From contig NZ_FNRO01000004.1 of NCBI RefSeq assembly GCF_900107745.1, positions 434,001-498,000 of the forward strand: a stretch of 64,000 nt of DNA. The letters are read 5' to 3'. The notes under the pieces are model-generated. The model was not told the DNA's origin. It made no database searches and was given only the letters and a program-made list of their open reading frames with translations. The stretch's first letter is position 1; each line of letters opens with the position of its first letter. This DNA is from Variovorax sp. YR216. Lineage in GTDB: Bacteria > Pseudomonadota > Gammaproteobacteria > Burkholderiales > Burkholderiaceae_C. A program made the position numbers and the translations under genes. Positions 33,748-41,906 of this stretch are shown here, one piece after another.

Positions 33748-34874
33748 TCGATCCACCGCCGTCCGGTCAGGCGTTCGAATTCACGGATCGCGAATCGATC
33801 GGTCATCCCGGCAATATAGTCCGCCACCGCCCGATGCCGGTCGGTGCCCTCCGCGTAGCGTTCGGGCATCTGCGTCGCATCGGCAAGGTAAGCATCGAAC
33901 AATTCACGGACCACGTCCTTCGCCTGGTCGGTCGTCGCCGTGACCCGAGGATGCCGGTACAGGTTGCGGAACAGGAAGCGCTTGAGCTCGGACGATTCGC
34001 GGCGCATGGTGTCGCTGAACAACACGAGCGACCCGGCCTTCCGCGCGGCATCCGCATCGGCGGGCGCAGCGGACCGGATCGCGGCCGACGTGGCGTCGAT
34101 CACGTCGTACACCTGCGCGCTGAGCATGCGCCGGATCGCTTCGTAGAGCACCCGCCTGCCGCGAAGCGCCGGAAACTCGGCCAGGGTCTCCCTGCGATAG
34201 CGCTCGAACAGGCCGAGCTCGCCCAGCAGCTCGATATCGATCAGACCCGACCTGACGCCGTCGTCGATGTCGTGCGCGTTGTAGGCGATTTCGTCGGCGA
34301 GGTTGCACAGCTGCGCCTCCAGGCTGGGCTGCGTGCGATCGAGGAAACGGCGCGCCACCCGGCCCGGCTCTGCCGCCTCGAGGCGCTCCGCATTCGCGCG
34401 GGAGCAGTGCTTGAGGATGCCCTCGCGCGTCTCGAAGCTCAGATTGAGCCCGTCGTACCGGGGGTAGCGGTGCTCGAGCTCATCCACCACGCGAAGGCTC
34501 TGGAGGTTGTGCTCGAAGCCGCCGTGATCCTGCATGCAGGCATCGAGCGCATCCTGGCCCGCATGGCCGAACGGGGTATGGCCGAGATCGTGCGCAAGAG
34601 CGATCGCCTCGACCAGATCTTCATTGAGCCGCAACGCCCGCGCGATCGAGCGGCCAAGCTGTGCCACCTCGAGCGAATGCGTCAATCGCGTCCGGAAAAG
34701 ATCGCCCTCGTGATTGAGGAACACCTGCGTCTTGTAGACCAGCCGCCGGAAGGCCGTCGAATGCACGATGCGGTCGCGGTCCCGCTGGAACGCGTCGCGC
34801 GTGGGGGCCGGCGCTTCGGCATGCCGGCGTCCGCGCGATTGCGACGCATGGCTGGCGTAGGGCGCAAGGCTCAT
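33744..34874 (-). CDS. dgt: dGTP triphosphohydrolase-like HD protein
   Basis: 376 residues of the HD superfamily, the shorter dGTPase-like class. The metal-binding set is visible: the first His in LTHSLEVAQLGR, then the doublet HDLGHTPFGHAG, and a later Asp in NLADEIAYNAHDIDDG. Members hydrolyse dNTPs to the nucleoside and triphosphate. It is 9 bp after aroB, as in many betaproteobacteria. Confidence 0.93.
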   Translation of the reverse strand: MSLAPYASHASQSRGRRHAEAPAPTRDAFQRDRDRIVHSTAFRRLVYKTQVFLNHEGDLFRTRLTHSLEVAQLGRSIARALRLNEDLVEAIALAHDLGHTPFGHAGQDALDACMQDHGGFEHNLQSLRVVDELEHRYPRYDGLNLSFETREGILKHCSRANAERLEAAEPGRVARRFLDRTQPSLEAQLCNLADEIAYNAHDIDDGVRSGLIDIELLGELGLFERYRRETLAEFPALRGRRVLYEAIRRMLSAQVYDVIDATSAAIRSAAPADADAARKAGSLVLFSDTMRRESSELKRFLFRNLYRHPRVTATTDQAKDVVRELFDAYLADATQMPERYAEGTDRHRAVADYIAGMTDRFAIREFERLTGRRWIE

Positions 34875-34883
34875 CCGCGCCGC

Positions 34884-35987
34884 TCAGCTCTTCGCGCAGC
34901 ACTGCGCGAGCACCTCGCGCACCATCGCATCGGGCGCGCCGCGCATGACGGCTGAGCCCGGCTTGTCGATCACGACGAAGCGGATCTCGCCGGCTTCGGA
35001 CTTCTTGTCGACGCGCATCAGCTCGAGATAGCGCTCGGCGCCGAGCGCGGGCCCCACGACCGGCAGGCCTGCCCTCCGGATCAGCGCTGTGAGCCGCTGC
35101 ACGAAGGCCTCGTCCACGCCGCCGAGGCGCTGCGACAGCTGCGCAGCCATGACCATGCCGCAGCCGACCGCCTCGCCATGGAGCCATTCGCCGTAGCCCA
35201 GGCCCGATTCGATCGCGTGCCCGAAGGTATGTCCGAAATTGAGAATCGCCCGCAGGCCGGTCTCGCGTTCGTCCTGCCCAACGACTTCGGCCTTGATCTC
35301 GCAACTGCGCTTGACCGCATGGGCCAGCGCGGCCGGATCTCTCGCAACCATGGCATCGATGTTCGCTTCGATCCAGTCCAGGAAAGCCATGTCATGGATT
35401 GGCCCGTACTTGATGACTTCGGCCAGGCCGGCGCTCAGCTCACGCGGCGGCAGCGTCGCCAGCGTCGAGAGATCGCACAGCACGAGCCGAGGCTGGTAGA
35501 ACGCCCCGATCATGTTCTTGCCGAGCGGGTGGTTGATGGCGGTCTTGCCGCCAACGGACGAATCGACCTGCGCCAGCAAGGTCGTCGGTACCTGCACGAA
35601 CGGCACGCCCCGCATGTAGCTCGCGGCGGCAAAGCCCGTCATGTCCCCGACGACACCGCCGCCCAGCGCAAAAAGCACTGTCTTGCGATCGCAACCGTGG
35701 CCGAGCAATGCGTCGAAGACGAGGTTCAGCGTCTGCCATTCCTTGTACGCCTCGCCGTCGGGCAGCTCGAGAACATGGACGGCCCGGAACCGATTCGCCA
35801 GCGCCGCCCGCAAGGTCTGGGCGTAAAGCGGTGCGACGGTGGTATTGGTGACGATCAGCGCCGTGGTGGCGGCGGGAAGCGCTGCGAAACTGCCCGGGTC
35901 ACCGAGCAGACCGCTACCGATCAGGATCGGGTAACTCCGGTCGCCGAGCTGGATCTCGACGCTTTCATGGGGGGCGGACAATGGCAT
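34884..35987 (-). CDS. aroB: 3-dehydroquinate synthase AroB
   Basis: 367 residues. The NAD-binding [13 protein letters not shown] segment and the metal/substrate residues in [19 protein letters not shown] are intact, with the zinc ligands in [12 protein letters not shown] and [10 protein letters not shown]. It converts DAHP to 3-dehydroquinate in the shikimate pathway. It follows aroK by 35 bp. Confidence 0.97.
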   Translation of the reverse strand: MPLSAPHESVEIQLGDRSYPILIGSGLLGDPGSFAALPAATTALIVTNTTVAPLYAQTLRAALANRFRAVHVLELPDGEAYKEWQTLNLVFDALLGHGCDRKTVLFALGGGVVGDMTGFAAASYMRGVPFVQVPTTLLAQVDSSVGGKTAINHPLGKNMIGAFYQPRLVLCDLSTLATLPPRELSAGLAEVIKYGPIHDMAFLDWIEANIDAMVARDPAALAHAVKRSCEIKAEVVGQDERETGLRAILNFGHTFGHAIESGLGYGEWLHGEAVGCGMVMAAQLSQRLGGVDEAFVQRLTALIRRAGLPVVGPALGAERYLELMRVDKKSEAGEIRFVVIDKPGSAVMRGAPDAMVREVLAQCCAKS

Positions 35988-36022
35988 GCCCCGAGTTTAG
36001 GTGCATGCCGAAACACGCTCTT

Positions 36023-36568
36023 TCAGTCGGGAAGATCGCTGCCCGGCGGTGGCGACGCGATTCCCGCCAGCTCGAGCTGCATCACGATGATGTTCACCAG
36101 CATCGCGACCGTTGGACGTCCGGTTTCGACCACGTCGTGCGCGGTTTCGCGATACAGCGGATCCCGGGCGTCGTACAGCTCGCGCAATCGCCCGAGCGGA
36201 TCGGCAACTTGCAGCAGCGGACGCTTCACATCGTGCCGGAGACGTCGAAACAGGTCTTCCGGCGCCGATCGAAGGTAGATCACATGAAAGCCCGAACGCA
36301 AGGCCGTCCGGTTGGCCTCCCGCAGAACGGCGCCTCCGCCGGTCGCGACGATCCCGTGCGGCGCCGCGGCAAGTTCGGCAATGACGGCTTGCTCGAGATC
36401 GCGAAAGCTCGTCTCCCCTTCCCGCTCGAAGTAGTCCCGGATCGAACAGCCGATCCGCTCCTCGATCACGTGATCGCTATCGATGAACGGGAGTTCGAGA
36501 CGTTGCGCGAGGCGCCGGCCCACTGCAGATTTGCCGGCGCCGGGCAACCCGACGAGTGCGACCGCCAC
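36023..36568 (-). CDS. aroK: Shikimate kinase AroK
   Basis: 181 residues beginning with GTG. The P-loop is GLPGAGKSAVGRRL near the N-terminus, the shikimate-binding aspartate is in FIDSDHVIEE, and GGGAVLR follows in the middle. It phosphorylates shikimate at the 3-hydroxyl. No good Shine-Dalgarno is seen before the GTG; it is 22 bp after pilQ and may rely on translation of pilQ. Confidence 0.93.
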   Translation of the reverse strand: MAVALVGLPGAGKSAVGRRLAQRLELPFIDSDHVIEERIGCSIRDYFEREGETSFRDLEQAVIAELAAAPHGIVATGGGAVLREANRTALRSGFHVIYLRSAPEDLFRRLRHDVKRPLLQVADPLGRLRELYDARDPLYRETAHDVVETGRPTVAMLVNIIVMQLELAGIASPPPGSDLPD

Positions 36569-36590
36569 GCGGTGCTGCGAACACCGCGCG

Positions 36591-38765
36591 TCAACGCGCG
36601 GCGTTACGGTCGGTAATCATCTTCGGGGTGATAAAGACGAGCATTTCGGTCTTGTTGGCAACGCGATTGCGCGTACGGAACAGTGCGCCGACGTAGGGCA
36701 CTTCACCCAGCACCGGTATGCGCGATTCGTCGTTGGTTTCGGTGAGCTCGAAGATACCACCAATGACGACCGTACCGCCGTTCTCGACCAGCACCTCGGT
36801 CTGCACGTGCTTCGTGTTGATCGCGAAGCCGGCGGTGGTCGCCTGACCCACCGTGTCCTTGTTGACGTCCAGCGTCAGGATGATGTTGCCCTCGGGCGTG
36901 ATCTGGGGCGTGACCTCGAGCTTGAGGTTGGCCTTGCGGAACGCGATCGAGGTCGCGCCGCTCGACGTTGCAACCTGATACGGCAGTTCAGTACCCTGTT
37001 CGATCAGCGCCTTGGTCTGGTCAGCCGTCACGACGCGCGGGCTCGACACCACCTTGCCCTTGCCGTCGGCTTCCAGGGCGGAGATTTCGAGGTTCAGCAT
37101 CCGCGAGAACGCCGAATTGAAGAGCGAGATCGCGAAGGTGCCCGGCGAATTGCCGTTGCCCGACACACCGGTGGAAGGCAGGTTGACGAAGTTGCCCTGC
37201 GTGAACGACGGGAACGTCACCGTCGGCAGCGTCGTGGTGCGAGTCGACGAAATCGTGCCGTCCGCGTTCAGCGTCGTGCTGCCGGTCGTCCCGCCGCCGG
37301 TCACCGAGGGGAACGTACCCACGCTGTTGTTGTTGTTGATGACGCCACCGCCCATCTTCACGCCGAGCGACTTGCCGAAGGTATCCGACGCCTCGACGAT
37401 CCGGGCTTCGATCAGAACCTGGCGCACCGGCACGTCCAGCTTCTGGATCAGCTCGGCCACCTGGGCAAGGCGCGACGGAATGTCGGACACGAAGAGCTGG
37501 TTGGTCCTCGCTTCGGCCAGCACGCTGCCGCGGGGGCTCAGGATGCGGGTCGTCGTGCCCGAACCACCGCCACCGCCGCTGGCCGAGCCCGTACCGGTCA
37601 GGCCCTGGGCGATCGTGACAGCCTTCGTGTAGTTGAGCTGGAAGGATTGGGTGCGCAGGGGCTCCAGGTTCTGGATTGCGTTCTCCGCCTCGAACTGCAG
37701 CTTTTCCTTGGCGTTGATTTCATCCTTCGGAGCGATCCAGAGAACGCTGCCGTTCTTGCGCATGCCGAGGTTCTTGGCCTGGAGGATGATGTCCAGTGCC
37801 TGATCCCACGGCACGTCCTTCAGTCGAAGGGTCAACGCACCCGTGACCGAATCGGAGGTCACGATGTTGAAGTTCGTGAAGTCGGCGATCACCTGGAGCA
37901 GCGAACGAACTTCGATGTTCTGGAAGTTCAGCGACAGCTTCTCGCCGCTGTAGCCCACGCCCTGGGTCAGCTTGGTCGGGTCGACCTTGCGCGGACGGAC
38001 TTCGACGACGAACTGGTTTTCGCTCTGATAGGCGCTGTGCTCCCACTCGCCCTTGGGCTCGATGGTCATGCGCACGCGATCGCCCACCTGCTGGGTCGTC
38101 ACCAACTGAACCGGCGTGCCGAAATCCGCCACGTCAAGCCGGCGGCGCAGGCCTTCCGGCAAGGTCGACTTGGTGAACTCCACGACGAGGTTCTTGCCCT
38201 GTTGACGAATGTCGACGCCCACCTGGTTGTTGGCCAGATCGACGATCACGCGGCCGGTGTTGTCGGAGCCGAGGCGGAAGTCCACATCCTTCAGCGGCAG
38301 CATGTCGCGATTGCGGTTCTCCGCGAAGGCGCCTTGCGCGGACTGGGCCAGCGCAACACCGGGCACGGGCTCCAGCGCGACGAGCAAGGACTTGCCCTGA
38401 ATCTCGGTCTTGTACGCGGTCGCCTGCTTGAGGTTCAGCACGAGGCGCGTGCGCTCCCCGGCCTGGACCACGTTGATCGAGCGCAGGTTGCCTTGGTTGA
38501 CGTCGATGGCAGAACGACCGATCGCATTCGTCACGCCGGGAAAATCGAGTGCGACACGCGCTGGCGTCTGGATGGCAAACCCGGTGGGCGGCGCGGCGAG
38601 CGGCTGAGAGAAGTCGATCCGGACAACTTCCGAACCCGATTGCATCGAACTCGTGACCGACTCGATGGCGTTCTGGGCATGCACGATGGCCGCGGCGCTG
38701 AATGCCAGCACAGCCGCGCCCGCAGCGCGCAGCCAGTGCGCGAGCATCGATTTTTGTTGATTCAT
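36591..38765 (-). CDS. pilQ: Type IV pilus outer-membrane secretin PilQ
   Basis: 724 residues. A signal peptide ends near IVHAQ; two AMIN domains (about 33-130 and 165-260) bind peptidoglycan; an STN/N0 region (about 275-345) follows; and the C-terminal half is the secretin beta-barrel domain starting near VRQVLIEARIVEAS. A Gly/Ser-rich linker lies near residue 400. It forms the gated pore through which the pilus leaves the cell. The ATG at 38765 overlaps the pilP stop by four bases. Confidence 0.97.
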   Translation of the reverse strand: MNQQKSMLAHWLRAAGAAVLAFSAAAIVHAQNAIESVTSSMQSGSEVVRIDFSQPLAAPPTGFAIQTPARVALDFPGVTNAIGRSAIDVNQGNLRSINVVQAGERTRLVLNLKQATAYKTEIQGKSLLVALEPVPGVALAQSAQGAFAENRNRDMLPLKDVDFRLGSDNTGRVIVDLANNQVGVDIRQQGKNLVVEFTKSTLPEGLRRRLDVADFGTPVQLVTTQQVGDRVRMTIEPKGEWEHSAYQSENQFVVEVRPRKVDPTKLTQGVGYSGEKLSLNFQNIEVRSLLQVIADFTNFNIVTSDSVTGALTLRLKDVPWDQALDIILQAKNLGMRKNGSVLWIAPKDEINAKEKLQFEAENAIQNLEPLRTQSFQLNYTKAVTIAQGLTGTGSASGGGGGSGTTTRILSPRGSVLAEARTNQLFVSDIPSRLAQVAELIQKLDVPVRQVLIEARIVEASDTFGKSLGVKMGGGVINNNNSVGTFPSVTGGGTTGSTTLNADGTISSTRTTTLPTVTFPSFTQGNFVNLPSTGVSGNGNSPGTFAISLFNSAFSRMLNLEISALEADGKGKVVSSPRVVTADQTKALIEQGTELPYQVATSSGATSIAFRKANLKLEVTPQITPEGNIILTLDVNKDTVGQATTAGFAINTKHVQTEVLVENGGTVVIGGIFELTETNDESRIPVLGEVPYVGALFRTRNRVANKTEMLVFITPKMITDRNAAR

Positions 38766-39301
38766 TTCGTCCTCTCTTGCAACTGCAGCGTCGCCACGCG
38801 TTCGATCCATTCACCGGCGGCGTCCTGCACGATTTCACGCAAGGCGAGTTCGGTTTCGGTGATACGGGTGATCTTCCCGTAGTTGAGTCCCAGGTAGTTG
38901 CCCACCTTCACTTGATAGAGCAGCTTGTCGACGCTGATCAGGGCAACCGGCTGTCCGTTTCGATTGAGGCTGCCCACCATCGCCATCGAGTCGAGCGGGA
39001 AGGCTTCGAGCGCCTCCTTGCGGCGCGTCAGCTCGGGAGCGATCAGGCCGGATGTGCTGGGCTGGTTCGAGTCGCGGCGCAGTGCCTGCGTCAGCTTCTG
39101 CATGTTGAACGGCTCGATCGCACCGGCCTCGGTGTACGGCTGCGGCGTGAACTTCTTGGGTTCGGAGATGGGCGGCACATTCGGCTTGACCGCTGCACGC
39201 TGCTCGGTCATCCAGGTTCGCAGTTCGTCCTGATCCGATCCGAAGCAACCGCTCAGCCCCACGACGGCGGCACAGAGCCCTAGGAATCCGAGCGTTCTCA
39301 T
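38762..39301 (-). CDS. pilP: Type IV pilus inner-membrane lipoprotein PilP
   Basis: 179 residues. Lipobox LSGC lipidates C19. The mature protein has an unstructured proline-containing linker and a C-terminal beta domain (PVALISVDKLLYQVKVGNYLG) that contacts PilQ. It connects PilN/PilO in the inner membrane to the secretin. ATGA overlap with pilQ and four-base overlap with pilO. Confidence 0.95.
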   Translation of the reverse strand: MRTLGFLGLCAAVVGLSGCFGSDQDELRTWMTEQRAAVKPNVPPISEPKKFTPQPYTEAGAIEPFNMQKLTQALRRDSNQPSTSGLIAPELTRRKEALEAFPLDSMAMVGSLNRNGQPVALISVDKLLYQVKVGNYLGLNYGKITRITETELALREIVQDAAGEWIERVATLQLQERTK

Positions 39302-39972
39302 TTCTTCTTCGCCCCGGCTGCTGCGCGCTTTTGCATGTTCTGCTCTTGCTCGTCCAGATAGCGGTAGGTCCGTGCGGTCGCGTCCATCACGAGCGCACCG
39401 TCCTTCGCCGGGGTCACGGAGAGATTGTTCAAGGTCACGATGCGCGACAGATTCGCAACGTCCGCGGCGAACGCACCCATGTCGTGGTAGCGGCCGGTCA
39501 CGCGCACCGCGATCGGGAGCTCGGCGTAGTAGTCCTTCACGGAAACCTGCCCGGGCCTGAACAGCTCGAACTGCAGGCTGCGGCCGAGGCCGGCCTGGTT
39601 GATGTCCGACAGCAGCGCATCCATTTCAGCCTTGCTGGGGAGCTGCTTTTCGAGCAGCGTGACGTACTGCTGGACCTGCTCGCGCTGCTTCTTCAGAAGC
39701 TCGAGGTTGGCCGCCTGGGCGACCTTCTTCTGATAGTCCGCCCTGAGCGTGACTTCCTTGGCGCGAGCCGCTTCCAGTTCGTCGTTCGAATTGGTGAGCC
39801 AGACGAACCAGAGAGCGACGACCACCGCGGCGGCCACTGCGACGCACAGGGCGTAACGCGGAATGGCCGGCCAAGCCGAAGGATCGTTCGGATTGAGGCC
39901 TTGGAACTGCTCGCCGAAGCTCCGCAGCGCGGCTCCGACGTCGATCTTGGGAGAAGAGCGTTTGGTTGCCAT
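39298..39972 (-). CDS. pilO: Type IV pilus alignment protein PilO
   Basis: 224 residues: a short cytoplasmic N-terminus, one membrane helix (about 44-64), a coiled coil (about 70-115) and a ferredoxin-like periplasmic domain. It pairs with PilN to form the inner-membrane alignment complex. Order and lengths match the pilMNOPQ operon. pilN is 8 bp upstream. Confidence 0.95.
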   Translation of the reverse strand: MATKRSSPKIDVGAALRSFGEQFQGLNPNDPSAWPAIPRYALCVAVAAAVVVALWFVWLTNSNDELEAARAKEVTLRADYQKKVAQAANLELLKKQREQVQQYVTLLEKQLPSKAEMDALLSDINQAGLGRSLQFELFRPGQVSVKDYYAELPIAVRVTGRYHDMGAFAADVANLSRIVTLNNLSVTPAKDGALVMDATARTYRYLDEQEQNMQKRAAAGAKKK

Positions 39973-39980
39973 GATGACGC

Positions 39981-40589
39981 TTACCCCTTGGCTGCCGGTG
40001 CAGCCGCACCTGCCGGCTTCTGAGCGTCAGTGGGCCGCTTCAAGCCAATGCGCATCGTGAAGTTGGCGACGCGGCGCTGATCGCGGGGACTCAGGTTGAT
40101 GTTGGTCGACGTGATCTCGACCAGCTCGGGCTTCACCAGCCACGGGCTGTTGTTGCCGAGGTTGCGCAGCAACTCGGACACCCGCTCGTTGGACTGGGCC
40201 ATGCCCTGCAGCGTGACCGTCTGGTTGTCCTGCTTCATGCTGGTCAGGTAGACACCGTCGGGCAACTGGCGAACGAGTTCGTTCAGCAGGTGCACCGGCA
40301 TGTTGCGGTCACCCTGCAGATCTTCCACTGCCTGCTGGCGCGCCCGCAGGGCAGCGATTTCCGCCTGCAGGGTCGAGATCTCCTTGATCTCCGCATCCAG
40401 CTTGGTGATTGCCGACTGCAGGATGCCGTTCTTGTCCTGCTGGTTGGAGATCTGAGCCTGGAACCAGAGGTAGGCAGTGCCGGCGACCAACACGCCGACG
40501 ACGGCGGCCAACCCCAAGGTGGCGAAGAAGGTCTCGCGGCGGCGCTTGCGCGCCGCCTCGCGATGGGGAAGAAGATTGATGAGGATCAC
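39981..40589 (-). CDS. pilN: Type IV pilus alignment protein PilN
   Basis: 202 residues. The conserved N-terminal peptide INLLPHREAARKRR, which docks into PilM, precedes one membrane helix (about 25-45), a coiled coil and a periplasmic ferredoxin-like domain. A short Ala/Pro-rich tail ends the protein. Overlaps pilM by four bases. Confidence 0.96.
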   Translation of the reverse strand: MILINLLPHREAARKRRRETFFATLGLAAVVGVLVAGTAYLWFQAQISNQQDKNGILQSAITKLDAEIKEISTLQAEIAALRARQQAVEDLQGDRNMPVHLLNELVRQLPDGVYLTSMKQDNQTVTLQGMAQSNERVSELLRNLGNNSPWLVKPELVEITSTNINLSPRDQRRVANFTMRIGLKRPTDAQKPAGAAAPAAKG

Positions 40590-41677
40590 TGCAGGAACCT
40601 CCGCATCGCGAGGCCGCAGGACGTCAGGTACGACGGAGCCTCACGGCGCACTTTCTTCTCGCGAATGCTGCTGCCGATTTCCATGCCATCGAACGGATTC
40701 ACGAGCGAACACGCAAACGAGGTCTGGCGCGTGACCGCGCTGGTCAGCCCGGGCAGCGACGCGGAGCCTCCTGCCAGCAGCACGTAGTCGACGCGGTTGT
40801 GGGGCGTGCTCGTGAAGAAGAACTGAAGCGCGCGCGCGATTTCCTGCGCAATGCTCGCAACGAACGGCTTGAGCACTCCGGCACCGTAGTCTTCGGGCAG
40901 ATCGCCGCTGCGCTTCTTGGCTTCGGCCTCTTCGGCGGAGAAGCCGTACTGCCGAACGATGAGCTGCGTGAGTTGCGCGCCACCGAAAGCCTGGTCGCGG
41001 TCGTACAGGACTTCCTGGTTCTTCAGCACCTGCATGCTGGTGGTGAATGCGCCGACTTCGAACAAGGCCACGACGGCATCGTGTCCCTGCCCAGGCAACT
41101 GCTCGATCAACCGCGCGGTCGCGAGACGCGACGCATAGGATTCGACATCGAGGATCACGGCCTTCAGCCCGGACGCCTCGGCGAGGCCCTGGCGATCCTG
41201 AACCTTTTCCTTGCGCGAGGCGGCGATCAGCACTTCGACATCGCCAGCGGAGGTCGCGCTTTGCCCCATCACGCAAAAATCGAGGCTGACCTCGTCCAGC
41301 GAGAAGGGGATGTACTGGTTGGCCTCGGACTCGACCTGAATCTCGAGTTCCTGCTCGCTCATGCCGCCGGGCAGGACGATCTTCTTGGTGATGACGGCGG
41401 ACGGCGGCAGAGCCAGTGCCACGTTCTTGGTGCGGGTGCCGCTCTTGCGCACGACGCGGCGCACGGCCTCGGCGACCTCGTCGAACTTCTCGACATTGCC
41501 GTCGGTGATCCACCCACGCTCCAGCGGCTCGATGGCGCAACGCTCAAGCACGAGCTTGCCGCTTGCGTCGCGGCCGAGTTCGACAAGCTTGACGCTGGAA
41601 GAACTGACGTCCAGCCCGAGCAAAGGCGCGGGCTGACGGCGAAATAACGATCCCAGGTCAATCAAGTTCAATCCCAT
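40586..41677 (-). CDS. pilM: Type IV pilus actin-like ATPase PilM
   Basis: 363 residues of the FtsA-like actin fold. The first phosphate loop is LLGLDVSSSSVKLVEL and the second is in the LLAGGSASLPGL region near the C-terminus. It sits on the cytoplasmic side and binds the PilN N-terminus. I start it at MGLNLIDLGSLF (41677), the usual PilM N-terminus; a longer frame adds 21 unrelated residues. A TTGACA hexamer on the minus strand at 41780-41775 may be part of its promoter, but no good -10 is paired with it. Confidence 0.95.
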   Translation of the reverse strand: MGLNLIDLGSLFRRQPAPLLGLDVSSSSVKLVELGRDASGKLVLERCAIEPLERGWITDGNVEKFDEVAEAVRRVVRKSGTRTKNVALALPPSAVITKKIVLPGGMSEQELEIQVESEANQYIPFSLDEVSLDFCVMGQSATSAGDVEVLIAASRKEKVQDRQGLAEASGLKAVILDVESYASRLATARLIEQLPGQGHDAVVALFEVGAFTTSMQVLKNQEVLYDRDQAFGGAQLTQLIVRQYGFSAEEAEAKKRSGDLPEDYGAGVLKPFVASIAQEIARALQFFFTSTPHNRVDYVLLAGGSASLPGLTSAVTRQTSFACSLVNPFDGMEIGSSIREKKVRREAPSYLTSCGLAMRRFLQ

Positions 41678-41877
41678 CCGTTTGTAACGATTGGAAAAAT
41701 TTGCGTGTGGTTGCATGCTAGCAGCAAGCCCCAATGCCAACCAAGCGCGCGATCCCGACTACAGCGCCAATCGTTGTCAAAAGTCGACGTAACAGTTCCC
41801 TTCTGCAACTTTCGTCACAAATAAGAGTACTTGGGTCCTAACTGCTACGAACGGGCCGTCCCCACGGACCGCGTTTT

Positions 41878-41883
41878 TATAAT
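41878..41883 (+). promoter_or_regulatory. Candidate -10 element for ponA
   Basis: TATAAT preceded by a T-run, 23 bases before the ponA ATG. A -35 at the right distance (41855-41860, GCCGTC) is poor, so the promoter would depend on the strong -10 or an activator. The 229-bp spacer 41678-41906 separates the divergent pilM and ponA genes and has no gene. Confidence 0.45.
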
Positions 41884-41906
41884 GCTCACAGACTCCGACA
41901 GCCTCA

